A stretch of DNA of 22,025 nt from a virus, in the IMG/VR virus record IMGVR_UViG_3300037151_000035, positions 1 to 22,025 of that record. One strand, given 5' to 3'. The translations under genes and the position numbers were made by a program. The stretch's first letter is position 1, and the number at the start of each line of letters is the position of its first letter. Positions 1-6,780 of this stretch are shown in pieces. The notes under the pieces were generated by a model that was not told the DNA's origin, made no database searches, and saw nothing but the letters and a program-made list of their open reading frames with translations.

Positions 1-2
1 TG

Positions 3-119
3 GCCGGGGCCGAGGAGGACTGGAACTCGGTCCTCGCCAGCCTCCCGGCGACGCTGGCCGTCTGGCTGCTCGCCTGCCTCCTGACGTTCCGGCGGAAGGG
101 TCAGGGGTTCCACCAGTAG
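3..119 (+). CDS. C-terminal end of a small membrane protein (5' truncated by window edge)
   Basis: This frame is open from the window edge to a TAG at 117-119. It encodes 38 residues that begin with an acidic stretch (AEEDWN), pass through one hydrophobic segment (roughly LASLPATLAVWLLACLLTF) and end in a basic tail (RRKGQGFHQ). Nearly every codon ends in G or C, as expected of a real gene in this genome. It converges on the last tail fibre gene and overlaps its 3' end by 19 bases. A small membrane protein just past the tail fibres could be a holin or lysis accessory protein, but that is inference from position only. The family is not recognised because the N-terminus lies outside the window. 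Confidence 0.55.
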   Translation, partial: AGAEEDWNSVLASLPATLAVWLLACLLTFRRKGQGFHQ

Positions 120-2428
120 ACGCCGCCGTTGTTGCCGTAGCCATCGCCGTTGAACGACGACCCGCTGATCGCGGAGATGCCGCCCCACGTCCCGACCGTC
201 CCCGTCGCGCCGACCTTGCTGATCAGGCTGCTGGAAGTGAACGCGAAGTTCTGCCCGTACAGCGTCATCGTGGTCGACGGGCAGTACCAGGCCACGTAGT
301 AGCCGATCTGCGGGGTGGCGCTGACGTTCAGCGTGATGTCGAAGTCGCCGGCGGCGGACGGCGTGGCCGACCCGTAGGCCAGCAGGTTGCCGGGGCCGTA
401 GGTGCCGGTGTTGTCCAGCACCGCCACGGAGATCGCGTTAGCGGTGTCGACGGTGCCGATCCGGCAGCGGATCGAGCTCATCGCGTACCCGGCGGCCCAC
501 AGGCGGGTGGCGAACAGGGTGCTCGCGGTCACGTTCAGCGCGGCCAGCGCCTGCGGTGCCCCGGTGAACGTCTGGTTGCGGCCGACGCTGAGCGGGTCGT
601 TGCTGGCCGCGCCTCCGCCGCTGGGACTGGTCCACGTCCCCGGCGTGCCGCCGGACGTGCAGGTCCACACCGTGCCGGCCGAGTCGACCCAGATGTCCCC
701 GGCGAGGAACGTGCCGGCGGTCGGGTGGCCTGCCGTGGCGCTGCTGCCGCCCGTCAGCCGCGCCCCGGTAGACGCGGGGGTCGCGCCGACGAAGCCGGTG
801 GCGGCGAGCATCGCCGAGGTGATGCCGGACCGGGCGCTGATGTCGGTACTCCCGGCGGGCCGGTTGTAGTACGTCGCGTCGTCGCAGCTGACCGTGACGA
901 TGTAGGGGTCGGAGTTGAAGTTGATGCTGCCGCCGCACTGCTCCAGCTTGCCGCTGTAGAAGGAGTGGCAGTTGATGTCGTAGACGCCCGTCCCGAGCGT
1001 GCCCGACAGCCGGTCAATGCGGCTCAGCGAGAACATGTCGCAGGCCAGGTTCGTCCCGCTGGTGTTCCCGATGTAGTACATGTCGTTGCAGACCGCGCCG
1101 ACGGCGAGAGTCACCGGGTAGCCGCTGGCCGTGGCATTCGCCGACAGCGTGTAGCCGGTCCCCGAGGTCACGGCGGCGATGTACGTTCCTGCCGGGATGC
1201 CAGTGCCGGTGACGGGCTTGCCGAGGTCACCGGAGACCGCACTGCCGTCCAGCACGGTGGCGCTGGCGTTCGTGGTCGTGCACCCGGTGTCGCTGCGCGC
1301 GGCGGCGATGTCGTAGGTGACGTGGTTCTCGAAGGTGACGTACCGGAAGCCCTCCAGGTGGACATTGCCGCCCGTGGTCTCCTCGAAGCAGGCGCCGCGG
1401 ATGGTGAGATCCTGGGACCAGCCGGCCGTGTCCCCGTTAGCCAGCCAGAACGCCGGCGAGCACGAGTTGTTGCCGGTGTAGCGGAAGTTCTCCCAGGAAT
1501 TGTCGTTCTGGCTGTCCCCGGCGCCGAAGACGTGCCAGCCGGGCATCGTGTTGCCGCCGGAGACCGAGCACGTGAAGTCGTGGAACCAGCAGCTCAGCAT
1601 GGACCCCCCGCTGATGTACCACAGGGCCTTGCCGGGCACCGACTGGGACAGCGCCACCCGGTGCATCACCCAGAAGCTCACCGCCGCGCCCGTGAGATTG
1701 AAGACGTGGCCGCCCGAAGGGGTGAGCGTGCCGCCCGATCCGCCGCCGGGGTAGCAGGCGAGCGCGATGTCCTCGAAGACCACGTTGACGTAATTGCCGG
1801 ACGGGTTGTAGAAGAGGTCGCCGCCGCCGTTGGCCGTGGACCCGTTGTAGTAGCCCGAGAACAGCACCGTGTAGCCCGGCGACCCGCTGGTGCCGGTGTA
1901 GTTGCTGCCCTGCCCGGAGATGTGGATGTTGCCCCCGGCGGGCAGCGTGAGGCCGCCCTCCAGCCACCACCCGTTGCCGAACCGCAGCCGGCCCCCGTTC
2001 GGCAGCGCAGCGAGCCCGGCCGCGGCGGTCAGCTTGGCCGATCCCCAGGACAGGCCGTCATTGGCGTCGGCGCCGTTCTTGGAGACGTAGATGATCGTCT
2101 CCAGCGCGCCGGGCTTGGCGTCCCACGAGCCGTAGTCCTGGGCAGTGACCCCGTGCACGATGATCGCGCCGGGCTCGTGCGCCTGCGCCGTCGTGCCGTC
2201 GATGCCGCGCGTGACTGCGGGGAGAGTCCACGGCCCGCTGCCCGTCGGCGCCGACGTGACGGATATCGCCTCCTGGGTGGCGTCCCCCCAGTCGAGAAGC
2301 ATCGTAAACGGGACACTTGCGGGCAGTCCGGCGACCGACCCGACCTGGAATGTCGTCTGCGACGAGCTGATCGCCGACAGGATGGTGGTCGGGAATGCGC
2401 CGCTCGCGTAATACCGTTGCTGCGCCAT
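101..2428 (-). CDS. tail fibre / tail spike with right-handed beta-helix (775 aa)
   Basis: This is probably a receptor-binding fibre or spike at the tail tip. Residues 1-100 form an adaptor segment, with the signatures LLDWGD, QEAISVTSAPTGSG and TRGIDGTTAQAH, that recurs in the 1032-aa fibre. From about residue 112 (IIYVSKNGADANDG) it resembles the beta-helix of pectate-lyase-like spikes, with Asn- and Gly-rich coils to about 520. Residues 384-443 hold a small inserted domain (VTGTGIPAGTYI) also found in the 383-aa protein. Residues 575-600 carry a common fibre motif (GDIWVDSAGTVWTC). The last 160 residues look like a compact beta receptor-binding domain ending YWWNP. Depolymerase activity is possible, but no catalytic residues can be assigned. 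The ATG start follows AAGGGTGAC, which lies inside a hairpin. It is the last gene of the tail operon. Confidence 0.85.
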   Translation of the reverse strand: MAQQRYYASGAFPTTILSAISSSQTTFQVGSVAGLPASVPFTMLLDWGDATQEAISVTSAPTGSGPWTLPAVTRGIDGTTAQAHEPGAIIVHGVTAQDYGSWDAKPGALETIIYVSKNGADANDGLSWGSAKLTAAAGLAALPNGGRLRFGNGWWLEGGLTLPAGGNIHISGQGSNYTGTSGSPGYTVLFSGYYNGSTANGGGDLFYNPSGNYVNVVFEDIALACYPGGGSGGTLTPSGGHVFNLTGAAVSFWVMHRVALSQSVPGKALWYISGGSMLSCWFHDFTCSVSGGNTMPGWHVFGAGDSQNDNSWENFRYTGNNSCSPAFWLANGDTAGWSQDLTIRGACFEETTGGNVHLEGFRYVTFENHVTYDIAAARSDTGCTTTNASATVLDGSAVSGDLGKPVTGTGIPAGTYIAAVTSGTGYTLSANATASGYPVTLAVGAVCNDMYYIGNTSGTNLACDMFSLSRIDRLSGTLGTGVYDINCHSFYSGKLEQCGGSINFNSDPYIVTVSCDDATYYNRPAGSTDISARSGITSAMLAATGFVGATPASTGARLTGGSSATAGHPTAGTFLAGDIWVDSAGTVWTCTSGGTPGTWTSPSGGGAASNDPLSVGRNQTFTGAPQALAALNVTASTLFATRLWAAGYAMSSIRCRIGTVDTANAISVAVLDNTGTYGPGNLLAYGSATPSAAGDFDITLNVSATPQIGYYVAWYCPSTTMTLYGQNFAFTSSSLISKVGATGTVGTWGGISAISGSSFNGDGYGNNGGVYWWNP
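2176..2213 (-). repeat. 38-bp exact repeat, copy in the 775-aa fibre gene
   Basis: These 38 bases are identical to 9626-9663. They encode the TRGIDGTTAQAH core of the shared N-terminal adaptor. Flanking DNA is clearly related but diverged, so this is the best-conserved piece of a larger homologous segment of about 150 bases. Confidence 0.85.
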
Positions 2429-2430
2429 TC

Positions 2431-2464
2431 GTCACCCTTTCGGATATAGCTACGGAAGGGTGAC
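2431..2464 (-). promoter_or_regulatory. hairpin covering the ribosome binding site of the 775-aa fibre gene
   Basis: The 42-base gap holds an inverted repeat of GTCACCCTT against AAGGGTGAC (9 perfect pairs, then one mismatch and two more pairs) with a 10-base AT-rich loop. On the minus strand the 3' arm contains the AGGGTGA that serves as the Shine-Dalgarno sequence two bases before ATG. Folding would hide the site. It could be an RNA switch, a protein-binding operator or a weak terminator. No U-tract follows, so a terminator is the least likely. Confidence 0.5.
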
Positions 2465-2470
2465 CAGTGA

Positions 2471-5400
2471 TCAGGCGGGATAATAGGACGGCAGTACGTC
2501 AGCTACGATGTTTATTGATGCGACCCCGGCTGAGAAGTCGATGATGCGGTGAATCTGGCTAATTCTCCACTGCCCCGAGAAGGACGGCTGGCCCGGAGGG
2601 CGGCGTGTCGCCTGGACAATGTCGCCGACGCTCGCGCCGAAGACCATGACCCAGGCCGCCGGGCATGACCGGGTCTTGGACGCCGCGTCAACGGTCAGGC
2701 CGGTGATCCGCTGCCGGGGGGTGCCGAAGGTGTCGAACAGCCAGTCAGCTCTAGCCTGGATGTCCGCCGCGTTCTGCAGGTAGGACGTCTCGGTGTACTG
2801 CTGGTCGTTGTTCTGCGCCTGCGATGCCTGCACCGCGGCCCACCGGCTGCCGTCCGGCGCGAATGTCACGCCGGTCGTGGTCTGCTCCGCCGTGCCCGAG
2901 TCGGTCCCGCCGGTCCCCGTGGTGGAGTCCGGGGCCACCGACGACTGCGTGATCGCGATGTCGTTGCGGACCTGCTGCGGGTCGGTGTCCCACGTCGCGT
3001 CAGGCTCGTAGGGGATCTCGCCGTTGCCGGTGTCCTCGCCGAGGATCCACTGCGCCGTCATCCCGGCCAGGTGCGGCCGGGAGAAGTAGCACAGGTTCCC
3101 GCACGCGTCGATGTACAGCAGGCCGCCGTCGGAGGCCGCGATGTTCGACACGGACGTGCCGCACGCCTGGCCCCCGGTGTCGATCTCCGCGACCATCGGC
3201 GAGGTGGCGGCGTCGATGCACCTTTGCGGCGTGGTCACGTTGCCGGCCTGCAGCAGCCGCTCGATCCGGTTCTGCGCGGTGTCGCCAAGTGCGGAGGGTG
3301 ACTGCGGCATCGCGGCCCCGCTGCCGTAGCCGCCGACGTAGAGGTAACTCGCCAGCGTGACGGCGGCCTGCTGCTCAGCCCCCGCGCCCTCGCTCGTGAA
3401 CCAGGTGTAGGCCGGGACCGCGTCGCCCGTGGCGGTGAGCCACATGAACCCGTTCTGGGCGTCGTCCGGCGTGGCCACTGGCGGCTGGATGGTGACCGAC
3501 TCCGGGACCGCCGGGCCGGACGTCAGGCCTCCCCCGGTCGCCGACGCTTCCGCCGCGAGGGACGGCTGGTAGAAGTCGGGCGAGCCGAAGTAGCCCCCGG
3601 TGTAGATGTTCCCGTCCGGCGCGTAGGCGCCCTCCGGCGCCTCGGTTTCCACGAACTGCGCGGTCAGGGCCGGGGCGGGCAGCTGCCCGAACCCGGCGTA
3701 CGCGGCCATGAAGTGGGCCATGATCCGGGCGGCGGGCAGCACGCGCGGGTAGACCGCGATGTGGGCGTGCGCGCAGTTCGGCGAGCCCGCGATCGTCTCC
3801 GCGGCCGGCGGCGCTCCCGCGTTGCCGGTCCCGGCGCCGGCGAGGAACCAGGACCACGCGGAGTCCATGCTGGCCGGCCCGGACGCGCTCGCGATGACGC
3901 CGCCGTTGACCAGCGCCGCCCACGACGACTGGGTCAGCGTGACCGTGACCCCGGTCCACGTGGCGTTCCGCACGTCCTCGGCGGAGTAGATGACGTGCGA
4001 GGCGGGGGTGCTGCCCGTCCACGTGGTCAGCACCAGGGCGCCTGAGGCCGTGACCTGGAGCGCGGCCAGCGGCGCTGTGGCGGACGCGATCTCCCACAGC
4101 GTCAGCGTCACGCCGGGCGGCTGCGTGTACGGCCCCTGGACCACGCCGGACCCGGACCCGGACCCGGTGGCGAGGAACGCGAGGCTGCCCCACCACTCGA
4201 TCGTGGTCCCGCCGGACAGCGGCGGGAAGTCCGGGTCATAGCAGGCCAGGTACCGGCCCGTGGCCCCGGACCCGTTGCCGCTCTGCTGCCACGCCGCGCT
4301 GACAGGGTCGCCGTACATCCACCCGGAGTCCGCGGCGAAGTCCTGCACCGCCGAGTAGGCGGCGGTGAACGGCTCGGTCAGGGTGGCGGACAGGCCGGCC
4401 GGGGAGGTGACGATCTGGAGGTGACTGCTGTTGCCCGGCGCGGCGTTGACCAGCGTCACCGGCAGCGGGACCAGCGCCGGGTCATCGCACGGCCACCACG
4501 CGTACGTGGCGTCAGCGATGACCTCGGCCCGGTAGCACGTCGGCAGCGCCCTGGCAGTGCCCGACCACTGGTCGTTGCCGGCCGCGTTGACGATGCCCCG
4601 GAAGCAGTCGTCCCACGACTGCGGCCAGCGCTCCACGTTCCGCTGGACGATCATCCACACCGGGGTCACGGCGGCCGCGGGGGGGATGACGCGCAGCCGG
4701 CACGGCGTGCCCGGAACCACATGCGGGTAGTACGGGCTGGACGGGTTCTCCGGGGAGAGGTAGCCGTCGGGGTTGTCGAGGATGAGCTCCAGCTCGCTGC
4801 TCTCCAGCGCGTCCAGCTCGTACTGCGCGCCCGTGGTCTCATCCCAGCGGCGGCACCGGAACCCGGTGGCGAGGGTCTGGAGGTTCACCCACTCCATGGC
4901 GTCGGGAGGCGTCTGGTAGCCGCTGCCGAAGGCGCACTCCCAGATGACGTACGCCCAGTTCGGGTTGATCCCCGGCGGCCTCGGGTCCGGGGCGTTCATG
5001 ACGAGCCCGAGCATCATGCCGGACATGGCCTGGCTGGCGCTCGCGGTGGCCGTGACGGTGGCCGAGGCGACCTGGAGGCTGGTGCACGCGGCGGACAGGA
5101 CCACGTCGCCCGTGTGGTCGGCGCCATTGCCCGCGGTCACGGTGTGCAGCGGCGTCCACCCCGGCGGGGCCAGCACCGGGGGAGCGGACGAGTTGTCGCC
5201 CGCGGTGAGCGCGATGACGAACGTGACCGCCTGGATGACGTCGCCGGCGGCGCTGAGCGTGCCCGCGCCGCCTGCTGACGCTGTTCCGGGTATGACGACC
5301 TCGCCCGAGGCTGCCAGCGTCCCCGTGGCAGCCATGGGGGCCGCGCCCCCGGCGACGGGGGAGCCGAAGGTCAGCGGCCGGGTGACCGGCCCGTCCAGGC

Positions 5401-5557
5401 CCGGCGACCACGTCAGCGCAGGCGCGTAAGCCGCGTAGTCACTGCCCGCGCCCGTCAGGCTCGCCGAGCCGGTGATGGTCTCAGCGGGCACCGGGACGTC
5501 GCTCAGGGGCTGCACGACGGGCGAGCAGACGCCGGGGACGTAGGGCAGCGCGGTCAC
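2471..5557 (-). CDS. minor tail / tail hub protein with lectin-like insert (1028 aa)
   Basis: This is a structural protein of the tail tip, in the style of actinophage minor tail proteins. Residues 30-105 carry Ala/Gly repeats (TGAG, AATGTLAASG, GGAGTLSAAG) related to those of the 457-aa protein. Residues 205-300 contain the characteristic segment ELILDNPDGYLSPENPSSPY followed by GTPCRLRV, typical of the hub family. Residues about 445-620 look like a concanavalin A/LamG-type lectin domain (TTIEWWGSLAF; then AHIAVYPRVLPAARIMAHF). The C-terminal third resembles the hub: WDTDPQQVRNDIAI, an Ala-rich helix (ADIQARADWLFDTFG), VGDIVQATRRPPG and the end VADVLPSYYPA. The GTG start is preceded by GGGGGAG. 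The lectin-like domain suggests host-surface sugar binding, which is inference. Confidence 0.85.
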   Translation of the reverse strand: MTALPYVPGVCSPVVQPLSDVPVPAETITGSASLTGAGSDYAAYAPALTWSPGLDGPVTRPLTFGSPVAGGAAPMAATGTLAASGEVVIPGTASAGGAGTLSAAGDVIQAVTFVIALTAGDNSSAPPVLAPPGWTPLHTVTAGNGADHTGDVVLSAACTSLQVASATVTATASASQAMSGMMLGLVMNAPDPRPPGINPNWAYVIWECAFGSGYQTPPDAMEWVNLQTLATGFRCRRWDETTGAQYELDALESSELELILDNPDGYLSPENPSSPYYPHVVPGTPCRLRVIPPAAAVTPVWMIVQRNVERWPQSWDDCFRGIVNAAGNDQWSGTARALPTCYRAEVIADATYAWWPCDDPALVPLPVTLVNAAPGNSSHLQIVTSPAGLSATLTEPFTAAYSAVQDFAADSGWMYGDPVSAAWQQSGNGSGATGRYLACYDPDFPPLSGGTTIEWWGSLAFLATGSGSGSGVVQGPYTQPPGVTLTLWEIASATAPLAALQVTASGALVLTTWTGSTPASHVIYSAEDVRNATWTGVTVTLTQSSWAALVNGGVIASASGPASMDSAWSWFLAGAGTGNAGAPPAAETIAGSPNCAHAHIAVYPRVLPAARIMAHFMAAYAGFGQLPAPALTAQFVETEAPEGAYAPDGNIYTGGYFGSPDFYQPSLAAEASATGGGLTSGPAVPESVTIQPPVATPDDAQNGFMWLTATGDAVPAYTWFTSEGAGAEQQAAVTLASYLYVGGYGSGAAMPQSPSALGDTAQNRIERLLQAGNVTTPQRCIDAATSPMVAEIDTGGQACGTSVSNIAASDGGLLYIDACGNLCYFSRPHLAGMTAQWILGEDTGNGEIPYEPDATWDTDPQQVRNDIAITQSSVAPDSTTGTGGTDSGTAEQTTTGVTFAPDGSRWAAVQASQAQNNDQQYTETSYLQNAADIQARADWLFDTFGTPRQRITGLTVDAASKTRSCPAAWVMVFGASVGDIVQATRRPPGQPSFSGQWRISQIHRIIDFSAGVASINIVADVLPSYYPA

Positions 5558-5566
5558 GGATCACTC

Positions 5567-5596
5567 CCCCGGCGGTGACTCTCGGTGCCGCCGGGG
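5567..5596 (-). promoter_or_regulatory. GC-rich hairpin overlapping the ribosome binding site of the 1028-aa gene
   Basis: CCCCGGCGG at 5567-5575 is the exact reverse complement of CCGCCGGGG at 5588-5596, with a 12-base loop. It sits in the 71-base gap between the 383-aa and 1028-aa genes. On the minus strand the 3' arm runs into the GGGGGAG Shine-Dalgarno sequence of the downstream GTG start. It could tune translation or mark an mRNA processing site. No T-run follows, so a classical terminator is not indicated. Confidence 0.45.
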
Positions 5597-5628
5597 ATCA
5601 GGCCGCCCGGGCGCGGCGGGCGGGCAGG

Positions 5629-6780
5629 TCAGGAGGCTATGGCGACGCCCGTGTCGTGCCAGACATTGCCGGCCCACAGGTTCGACGCAGGGACGGCGTC
5701 GAAGTCGGCCACGACGCCGTAGTAGCCCCCGGTCGACGGGAAGAACACCTGGCTGACCCGGTTACTGGTGACCACGATGCCCTTCGTGTAGTGCAGCGTG
5801 AGGGACGTCGTGGTGCCGGGGATGCTCGCGCTGGCGGTGTAGCCGCTGCCGGCGGTGACGGAGGCGATCGTGGTGCCGGCGGGCACTCCGGTGCCGGTGA
5901 CCGTGGCCCCGAGGTCGGTGGCTGCCGCGCTGGTGTCACTGACGGACGTGGTCCCGCTGGCAGTGACCGAGCGGACCTGGTTCGCCCAGTTCTGCTGCTG
6001 GCCGCCGTAGATCACGTAGTCGCCGCCGGCCAGCAGGTTATCGCTGATGGTGACGTTGCTCGTAGGCTCCGGGCCCAGGCCGCCGAGGTAGATCGCGTCC
6101 GTCTGGCCGAGCTGGTTGAGAATCGTGTTGTGCAGGATGTACAGCGGCCCGACAGTGCCTTCCGCGTAGATGCCGTCCGTGTGGTCCTGCGGGGTGTAGC
6201 CGAAGTCGTAGCCGAAGTCGTGCATCCAGCAGTCGCGGATGGTGCCCACGCCGAGGTTGACCCCGATGCGCATCCAGTACAGGTCGCAGCCCTGCACGAG
6301 CGTGCCGATGCTGGAGCCGTTGCCGTCGTTGATGCAGTAGTCCACGCGGCCCGAGCCGGGGCCGCTGCCGCTTACCGTGCAGTTGAGGATGGTCGTGTCG
6401 GTGGAGACGTTCAGTCCGCCGCCACCGAGGTAGATGCCCGACGTGGTGCCGCCTCCGGACGAGGTGATCACGCAGTTCTCGACCGTGACGCCCGTCGTCG
6501 GCGCCGACGCGGCGACCTGCAGTTCCTGGGCGATCGCGCACCCGGCGACGGTGACGCCGCTCGCGGAGACCGGCAGCGCCGGGGCGCTCAGCCCGTACAG
6601 CACGGCGTTCGCGGCTATGGTCCACGTGGTGCCGCTGTACGACCACCCGGCGTTCGGGCTGCCCGCTGCGGACGCCGTGGAGCCGCTGGCGACCGTGTAG
6701 AGCGAGCCGGGCAGCGTGGCCCCGCTGCTGCCCGCGCTGGGGAACGACGGCGCCATGGCCAGCGCGGCGGGGAGGATCAC
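5629..6780 (-). CDS. right-handed parallel beta-helix tail protein (383 aa)
   Basis: This is a tail-associated beta-helix protein, probably a surface adhesin or polysaccharide depolymerase. Coils with repeated Asn and hydrophobic rungs are visible (VENCVITSSGGGT, TILNCTVSG, YILHNTILNQLGQTDAIYLG, VTISDNLLAGG), along with a polygalacturonase-like DHTDGIYAEG stretch. Counting from the ATG at 6756, residues 263-324 form a small inserted domain (VTGTGVPAGTTIASV) also found in the 775-aa fibre. The start chosen is GTG at 6780, which overlaps the TGA of the preceding gene as GTGA and suggests translational coupling. An in-frame ATG at 6756 would give 375 aa. Neither start has a good ribosome binding site. 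An upstream open stretch to 8352 is a shadow of the neighbouring fibre gene. Catalytic residues are not assigned. Confidence 0.8.
   Translation of the reverse strand: MILPAALAMAPSFPSAGSSGATLPGSLYTVASGSTASAAGSPNAGWSYSGTTWTIAANAVLYGLSAPALPVSASGVTVAGCAIAQELQVAASAPTTGVTVENCVITSSGGGTTSGIYLGGGGLNVSTDTTILNCTVSGSGPGSGRVDYCINDGNGSSIGTLVQGCDLYWMRIGVNLGVGTIRDCWMHDFGYDFGYTPQDHTDGIYAEGTVGPLYILHNTILNQLGQTDAIYLGGLGPEPTSNVTISDNLLAGGDYVIYGGQQQNWANQVRSVTASGTTSVSDTSAAATDLGATVTGTGVPAGTTIASVTAGSGYTASASIPGTTTSLTLHYTKGIVVTSNRVSQVFFPSTGGYYGVVADFDAVPASNLWAGNVWHDTGVAIAS

Noticed and set aside
725-2449. 574-codon plus-strand open frame opposite the 775-aa fibre
   Set aside because: Arg/Ala/Gly/Val-rich shadow of a GC-rich gene on the other strand; no ribosome binding site or recognisable domain.
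5558-5628. Rho-independent terminator between the 383-aa and hub genes
   Set aside because: There is a perfect stem but no T-run on either side, and the stem overlaps the next ribosome binding site, so a translational role is preferred.
5629-6780. Calling the 383-aa protein a defined pectate lyase or polygalacturonase
   Set aside because: The beta-helix pattern is visible, but no catalytic residue set can be identified by eye.
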